From: Stenotrophomonas sp. PS02289
GTDB taxonomy: Bacteria > Pseudomonadota > Gammaproteobacteria > Xanthomonadales > Xanthomonadaceae
NCBI RefSeq assembly: GCF_029960115.1
Contig: NZ_JASCOZ010000040.1
Location: 1-32,272 of the forward strand
Direction: 5' to 3'
DNA: 32,272 bases
Part shown: positions 28,334 through 32,272 of the stretch, piece after piece
Layout of the letters: each line of letters starts with the position of its first letter
Position numbering within the stretch: the first letter of the stretch is position 1
The notes under the pieces: generated by a model
Databases searched by the model: none
Told to the model about the DNA's origin: nothing
The model's input: only the letters and a program-made list of their open reading frames with translations
Program-made: the position numbers and the translations under genes

Positions 28334-29206
28334 ATGCAAACCATCGAAAAGCTCCCCACCACTCCCCGCGGCTACGCCACCATCCGCACCGAAACCACGC
28401 ACGATAACGCCGCCCACTGGTTGTTCATGCACGCTGACGCGTCCACGGGCATCCGTCCCTGCTGCCGCAAGGACATGCTGGATGAAATGTGGACGGTGAT
28501 GAGCGAGATCACCGCCACCCCGGCCGAGCGCGCCAGTGGCAAGTTGCGTCATTTCGTGTTGGCATCGGACGCCACCGCCTACAACCTGGGCGGCGACCTT
28601 GAACTGTTCGCCCGGCTCATCCGCGAAGGCAACCGCGACCGCCTGCTCGCCTACGCGCAACGCTGCGTGGAAGGCGTGCACCATCTGCACACCGGCTTTG
28701 GCGGTGACGTCCGTTCCATCGCGTTGATCCAAGGGGATGCCCTGGGTGGCGGCCTGGAAATGGCGCTCGCCTGCCACACCATCGTGGCCGAAGCCGGCAG
28801 TGGCATGGGCTTGCCGGAAGTGCTGTTCGGCCTGTTCCCGGGCATGGGGGCGTACTCCTTCCTGTGCCGCCGCGTGGCCCCGCAGGTCGCCGAGAAGATC
28901 ATCCTCGAAGGGCGTGTGTACAGCGCCGAGGAAATGTACGCGATGGGCGTGGTCGATGTGCTGGTGCCGAAGGGGCAGGGCGTGAAGGCCGTGGAAGACC
29001 TGATCCGCCAGCATCAGCGCACCCCGCGCACCTATCTGGCAATGAACGCGGCGCGCAATCTGGCTCAGGCGGTGAGCTATGACGAGCTGCTGGAGATCAC
29101 CAAGATCTGGGTGGAATCCGCGCTGGCTCTGGAAGACAAGTCGCTGCGTACCATGGACCGGCTGATCAAGGCGCAGACGCGCCGTGCCCAGTCCGATGCG
29201 GCGTAA
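28334..29206 (+). CDS. rpfF: RpfF: DSF synthase (crotonase family)
   Basis: A 290-residue crotonase-fold enzyme with both thioesterase and dehydratase activity, which makes the diffusible signal factor cis-11-methyl-dodecenoic acid from acyl carriers. The two catalytic glutamates are present as Glu142 (LGGGLEMALACHT) and Glu162 (GLPEVLFGLFPGMGAYSF), one residue later than the Xanthomonas numbering I recall (141 and 161). The first 60 residues look diverged from the Xanthomonas protein. The ATG at 28334 has GAGGAA upstream; the longer open frame is not family-like. It is co-directional with rpfG-rpfC and convergent with rpfB, unlike the Xanthomonas layout. Confidence 0.93.
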   Translation: MQTIEKLPTTPRGYATIRTETTHDNAAHWLFMHADASTGIRPCCRKDMLDEMWTVMSEITATPAERASGKLRHFVLASDATAYNLGGDLELFARLIREGNRDRLLAYAQRCVEGVHHLHTGFGGDVRSIALIQGDALGGGLEMALACHTIVAEAGSGMGLPEVLFGLFPGMGAYSFLCRRVAPQVAEKIILEGRVYSAEEMYAMGVVDVLVPKGQGVKAVEDLIRQHQRTPRTYLAMNAARNLAQAVSYDELLEITKIWVESALALEDKSLRTMDRLIKAQTRRAQSDAA

Positions 29207-29226
29207 CGCCGAAAACAGGGGGAATT

Positions 29227-29259
29227 GAAGGCCCGGCAGCTGCCGGGCCTTCTTTGTTT
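29227..29259. terminator. Shared palindromic terminator of rpfF and rpfB
   Basis: A perfect 26-base palindrome (29227-29252, arms GAAGGCCCGGCAG and its complement) is followed on the plus strand by TTTGTTT. This is a strong intrinsic terminator for rpfF. It abuts the rpfB stop at 29259, so read from the minus strand it lies just after rpfB, though the T-run on that side is weak (CAATT). Confidence 0.9.
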
Positions 29260-30941
29260 CAGGCCTGTTCGGCCGGTGCGTCGCGCAGTTCGCGGCGCAG
29301 GATCTTGCCGACGTTGGTCTTCGGCAGTTCCTTGCGGAACTCGACGATCTTCGGGTGCTTGTAACCGGTCAGGTTGGCACGTGCGTGTTCCTTGACCTGC
29401 TCGGCGGTGAGGTTGGGGTCCTTCTTGACGATGACCACCTTCACGATCTCACCGGACTTGTCATCCGGCACGCCGACCGCGGCGACTTCCAGCACGCCCG
29501 GCATCATTGCGATCACGTCTTCCACTTCATTCGGATAGACGTTGAAGCCGGACACCAGAATCATGTCCTTCTTGCGGTCGACGATGTAGAAGAAGCCATG
29601 CTCGTCCATGCGCGCCATGTCGCCGGTGTGCAGCCAGCCGTCGGCATCGATCGCCTTGGCGGTTTCTTCCGGACGCTGCCAGTAGCCCTTCATCACCTGC
29701 GGGCCGCGGATGCACAGTTCGCCGACGTCGCCCGGGGTGAGGGTCTGGCCGTCGTCGTTCTTGACGCAGGCGTCGGTGGATGGAATCGGCAGACCGATGG
29801 CACCGTTGTACTCGGCGAGGTCGAGCGGATTGATGCAGGCGGCCGGCGAGGTTTCGGTCAGGCCGTAGGCTTCCACCAGGGTCACGCCGGTGACCTTCTT
29901 CCAGCGCTCAGCGACGGCGCGCTGCACCGCCATGCCGCCGCCCAGGGTGACCTTCAGCGACGAGAAGTCGACCTGGTCGAAACCGGGGGTGTTGAGCAGG
30001 CCATTGAACAGCGTGTTGACGCCGGTGATGGCGGTGAAGCGGGTCGACTTGAGCTCCTTGACGAAGCCCTTCATGTCACGCGGGTTGGTGATCAGATGGT
30101 TGCAGCCACCGAACTTCATGAAGACCAGGCCGTTCGCCGTCAACGCGAAGATGTGGTACAGCGGCAGGGCGGTGATGATCCACTCCTTGCCCATCTCGAT
30201 GCCCGAGGCGGAGATCCACGCCGACGCCTGCTGCATGTTCGCAACCAGGTTGCGGTTGGTCAGCATCGCACCCTTGGCCACGCCGGTGGTGCCACCGGTG
30301 TACTGCAGGAAGGCCACGTCGTCGTGGTCCATTTCCACCTTGGGCAGGGTGTGCTGGCTGCCCAGCTTCAATGCCTGGTTGAAACGGATCGCGCCGCGGA
30401 TGCTGTAGTTGGGCACCATCTTCTTGATGTACTTCAGCACGAAGTTCACCAGCACACCCTTGGCACCGAGCATGTCGCCCAGGCCAGTGGTGATGACCTG
30501 CTTGACCTGCGTATCAGCGATGACCTGCTGCACGGTGTCGCCGAAGTTGTCCACCACCACCAGCACTGCGGCACCGGAATCGACCAGCTGGTGCTTCAGT
30601 TCGCGTGCGGTGTACAGCGGATTGACGTTGACCACGGTGAGGCCAGCGCGCAGCACGCCAAACGTGGCCACCGGGTACTGCAGGCAGTTGGGCATCATCA
30701 GGGCGACGCGGTCACCCTTCTTGAGCTTCAGTTCGCCCAGCAGGTAGGCGGCGAACTGTTCGACCAGGGCATCGGTTTCACCATAGGTGAGCACCTTGCC
30801 AAAGCTGGAATAGGCGGGGCGGTCGCGGTACTTGGCAACCGAGGTATCGAATACGGCCGAGACCGAAGCGAACTCGTTGACGTCGATCTCGGCGGGCACG
30901 CCGGCGGGATAGCTGTTCAGCCAGGGACGTTCCAGACTCAT
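29259..30941 (-). CDS. rpfB: RpfB: long-chain fatty acyl-CoA ligase
   Basis: A 560-residue ANL-superfamily enzyme of the FadD type that activates fatty acids with ATP and CoA. In xanthomonads RpfB takes part in DSF turnover. The AMP-binding loop [12 protein letters not shown] is at 214-225, the adenylate motif YGLTETSP follows, then [11 protein letters not shown] and the C-terminal catalytic Lys region [12 protein letters not shown]. The start is the ATG at 30941 with GGAGGGGG just upstream; the open frame extends 60 codons further but without support. The 157-bp gap upstream contains a possible -10 TATGCT (minus strand, 31008-31013) and little else. Confidence 0.93.
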   Translation of the reverse strand: MSLERPWLNSYPAGVPAEIDVNEFASVSAVFDTSVAKYRDRPAYSSFGKVLTYGETDALVEQFAAYLLGELKLKKGDRVALMMPNCLQYPVATFGVLRAGLTVVNVNPLYTARELKHQLVDSGAAVLVVVDNFGDTVQQVIADTQVKQVITTGLGDMLGAKGVLVNFVLKYIKKMVPNYSIRGAIRFNQALKLGSQHTLPKVEMDHDDVAFLQYTGGTTGVAKGAMLTNRNLVANMQQASAWISASGIEMGKEWIITALPLYHIFALTANGLVFMKFGGCNHLITNPRDMKGFVKELKSTRFTAITGVNTLFNGLLNTPGFDQVDFSSLKVTLGGGMAVQRAVAERWKKVTGVTLVEAYGLTETSPAACINPLDLAEYNGAIGLPIPSTDACVKNDDGQTLTPGDVGELCIRGPQVMKGYWQRPEETAKAIDADGWLHTGDMARMDEHGFFYIVDRKKDMILVSGFNVYPNEVEDVIAMMPGVLEVAAVGVPDDKSGEIVKVVIVKKDPNLTAEQVKEHARANLTGYKHPKIVEFRKELPKTNVGKILRRELRDAPAEQA

Positions 30942-31098
30942 ATTCCCCCTCCAGGAAACGTTGATGGTGTGCGGTGACGGTGAGTATCCGTCGTTTCGGC
31001 AACCGGCAGCATACCGGGCCGAATGGAAAACGCGAAGGATTTGTGAAGCAGGTGTGCACAAGGCCCGTTCAGGCGGGTTGCAGCGCAGGCGGGACGGG

Positions 31099-31761
31099 TC
31101 ATGCAGGCGTCCCATCCGCACTGTTTTCGCTGCACTGCAGCGCAGCTTCCATCAGCGGGACGGCCCAGTCCGGGGTCAGCCGCAACTGTTCGGCATCGTC
31201 CGGTTCGGGCCAGGTCAACTGGCCGCCTTCCATCTGCAGTACCAGCTGCGGGTCCGGTACGGCGGCACCGGGCGCGGCGTCGGCGCTGTTGTCGTAAACC
31301 TGCAGCTGGGCCACGCGTGGCATCAGTGCGGTCAGGTTGGCCAGCGCAAGAGGGTAGCGGCGACGGATGTCGGCCTCGTTGATCGGATGGCCGCCAGCAC
31401 GCACGCGGGCCTGCACGCGGGCCAGGTGGTGCTCGGGCGAGGGCAGCCCGCAGTACCACATCAGGACGTCGTGGGTGGCGGTGGCCTCGGCCAGCAGCGC
31501 GGCGATGGAGCGGCCGCCGAGGGTAGTCTCAAAGGCGTGGTTGCGGCGTTCGGCCAGCGCGCGTTTGATCCGGTTCACGCCTTCGGTCCAGGCCTGGGCG
31601 TTGGCCTGGGTTGGGTCCATGCCCATTTCAGTGCGCAGCTGGCGGGCCCAGCTGTCCGGATTGAACCAGTCCAGCCCCGCCTGGCGCAGCAGGTGCCCGC
31701 CGATGGAACTCTTGCCGGCCCCGTTGACGCCGGCCAGCACGAACAGGAACGGACGCGGCAT
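31099..31761 (-). CDS. Zeta-toxin-like P-loop kinase
   Basis: A 220-residue cytosolic protein. The Walker A motif GVNGAGKS is at 11-18, followed by the strand-loop [13 protein letters not shown] and the FETTLGGRS segment near residue 77, all in the order seen in small zeta-toxin/AAA-type kinases. Zeta toxins phosphorylate UDP-N-acetylglucosamine or related sugars; whether this one does so is inference. The last 50 residues ([16 protein letters not shown]...) are acidic and not typical. Its start overlaps the stop of the upstream antitoxin-like gene by one base (TGATG), so the two are co-translated. It could instead be a housekeeping nucleoside or sugar kinase. Confidence 0.78.
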   Translation of the reverse strand: MPRPFLFVLAGVNGAGKSSIGGHLLRQAGLDWFNPDSWARQLRTEMGMDPTQANAQAWTEGVNRIKRALAERRNHAFETTLGGRSIAALLAEATATHDVLMWYCGLPSPEHHLARVQARVRAGGHPINEADIRRRYPLALANLTALMPRVAQLQVYDNSADAAPGAAVPDPQLVLQMEGGQLTWPEPDDAEQLRLTPDWAVPLMEAALQCSENSADGTPA

Positions 31762-32132
31762 CAGTAACCGGTACCGGCGGCGACCTTGCCCTTCAGGCGT
31801 GCGGGCTTGCGCAGCAGGGCGCGGGCCTTGCTGCCGGCTGCGGCGCTGTCCAGGCTGGCCAGACGGGCGTCGAAGCTGTCGCGCAGCTGCTGCAGGACCG
31901 GGCTCTGCTCACGCAGCGAGGCCAGGTCGCGCTGCAGGTCCAGCACCTGCGCCTGCAGGGCCTGGTACTGCTCGGCCGAGATGATCACCGCCTGCGGTTC
32001 GTTGTGGTTGGTGACCAGCACGGCCTGCTGGTCACGCACGTCCTGCATGACCTTGCGCCAGTGTTCCTTCACCGACGAGGCGGTGGTGCGGGTGAGCTCG
32101 GTGATCGGGTCGAACTTCAGGGCGTGCAACAT
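31761..32132 (-). CDS. Phd/YefM-family antitoxin-like protein
   Basis: A 123-residue protein. The N-terminal 60 residues have the Phd/YefM plan: an opening strand (KFDPITELTRTT), then VKEHWRKVMQDVRDQQAVLVTNHNEPQAVIISAEQYQAL in outline, with the conserved VTNHNEPQAV and the following SAEQY helix. Such domains bind DNA and repress their own operon. The rest is a helical, probably coiled-coil, stretch (about 62-100) and a basic tail that may contact the partner. It is longer than most Phd proteins (70-90 residues). It precedes a zeta-like kinase, forming a candidate toxin-antitoxin operon. Confidence 0.82.
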   Translation of the reverse strand: MLHALKFDPITELTRTTASSVKEHWRKVMQDVRDQQAVLVTNHNEPQAVIISAEQYQALQAQVLDLQRDLASLREQSPVLQQLRDSFDARLASLDSAAAGSKARALLRKPARLKGKVAAGTGY

Positions 32133-32162
32133 GGCGGAGATTCCGGCAGCAGCGATGGCCCG

Positions 32163-32191
32163 AGCATAGCGCGGATGGGATGAAATGGGAA
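32163..32191 (-). promoter_or_regulatory. Probable promoter of the antitoxin-toxin pair
   Basis: On the minus strand TTCCCA (32186-32191) and TATGCT (32163-32168) are 17 bases apart, each matching four of six consensus positions. The region just upstream (32190-32215) is unusually AT-rich for this window, as expected near a promoter. The leader to the ATG at 32132 would be about 25 nt. Confidence 0.5.
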
Positions 32192-32237
32192 TTTAATGAA
32201 AAATAGGAAAAGCAAGGGTTCAGGGTGGTGATGGGCG

Positions 32238-32259
32238 GTAGCGCCGGCCGTTGGCCGGC
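32238..32259 (+). repeat. SMAG-type palindrome of a second sequence class
   Basis: GTAG followed by the stem GCCGGCC / GGCCGGC with loop GTT. It has the same architecture as the other GTAG elements but a different stem sequence, so it belongs to another subgroup. A partner copy may lie beyond the window edge. Confidence 0.75.
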
Positions 32260-32272
32260 CCAAGGGGTGCGT

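Noticed and set aside
29355..30977. 540-codon open frame antisense to rpfB
   Set aside because: A shadow of rpfB, whose motifs are all intact on the minus strand.
31040..31065. CRP/Clp-like site upstream of rpfB (TGTGA ... GCACA)
   Set aside because: The half-sites are nine bases apart instead of six and the right half is imperfect.

Overview
The window is dense, high-GC (roughly 65-70% by eye) gammaproteobacterial chromosome and most likely comes from Stenotrophomonas (Xanthomonadaceae). Three things point there. Short GTAG-tagged palindromes of the SMAG type occur between genes, mostly as inverted pairs. An rpf (DSF quorum-sensing) cluster is present without rpfH. The gene neighbourhoods carA-X-carB-greA-X-recJ and prfB-lysS are also consistent. 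I see no rRNA, tRNA, CRISPR array, insertion sequence or prophage.

Layout. (1) 1-5962, mostly minus strand: the EF-P-like factor efpL, a short-chain dehydrogenase, a triple-PAS GGDEF-EAL protein translationally coupled to HMG-CoA lyase, and a LiuC-type methylglutaconyl-CoA hydratase. The last two are late steps of leucine breakdown. (2) 6046-8442, plus strand: a Fur-box-controlled feoA-feoB operon with a third small gene for a one-pass membrane protein with a CxxCxxC tail. (3) 8475-9203: dapB, followed by an inverted SMAG pair. (4) 9497-17611: a tightly packed operon-like run of carA, a secreted hypothetical, carB, greA, a conserved hypothetical and recJ, with four stop/start overlaps and two competing hairpins just before carB. 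(5) 17737-21849: a divergent pair, a DUF1176-type secreted protein and a large VIT/vWA-like/DUF2135 envelope protein. (6) 21878-24604: prfB with its programmed +1 frameshift, then lysS. (7) 24758-30941: rpfG, rpfC and rpfF all on the plus strand, meeting rpfB head-on over a perfect 26-base palindromic terminator. (8) 31099-32191: a Phd/YefM-like antitoxin overlapping a zeta-toxin-like kinase on the minus strand, with its own promoter, then another SMAG palindrome at the window end.

How the genes work together. RpfF makes DSF, RpfC senses it and RpfG degrades cyclic di-GMP; RpfB activates or turns over the fatty acid. The PAS-GGDEF-EAL protein is a second cyclic di-GMP enzyme. The Feo genes import ferrous iron. 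The car genes supply carbamoyl phosphate for pyrimidine and arginine synthesis. The remaining core genes serve translation (efpL, prfB, lysS), transcription (greA), repair (recJ) and lysine/cell-wall synthesis (dapB). No wholly unknown multi-gene system is obvious. The most notable points are the orientation of rpfF, the third feo gene, the Phd-zeta pairing, and the competing hairpins plus inserted gene between carA and carB.
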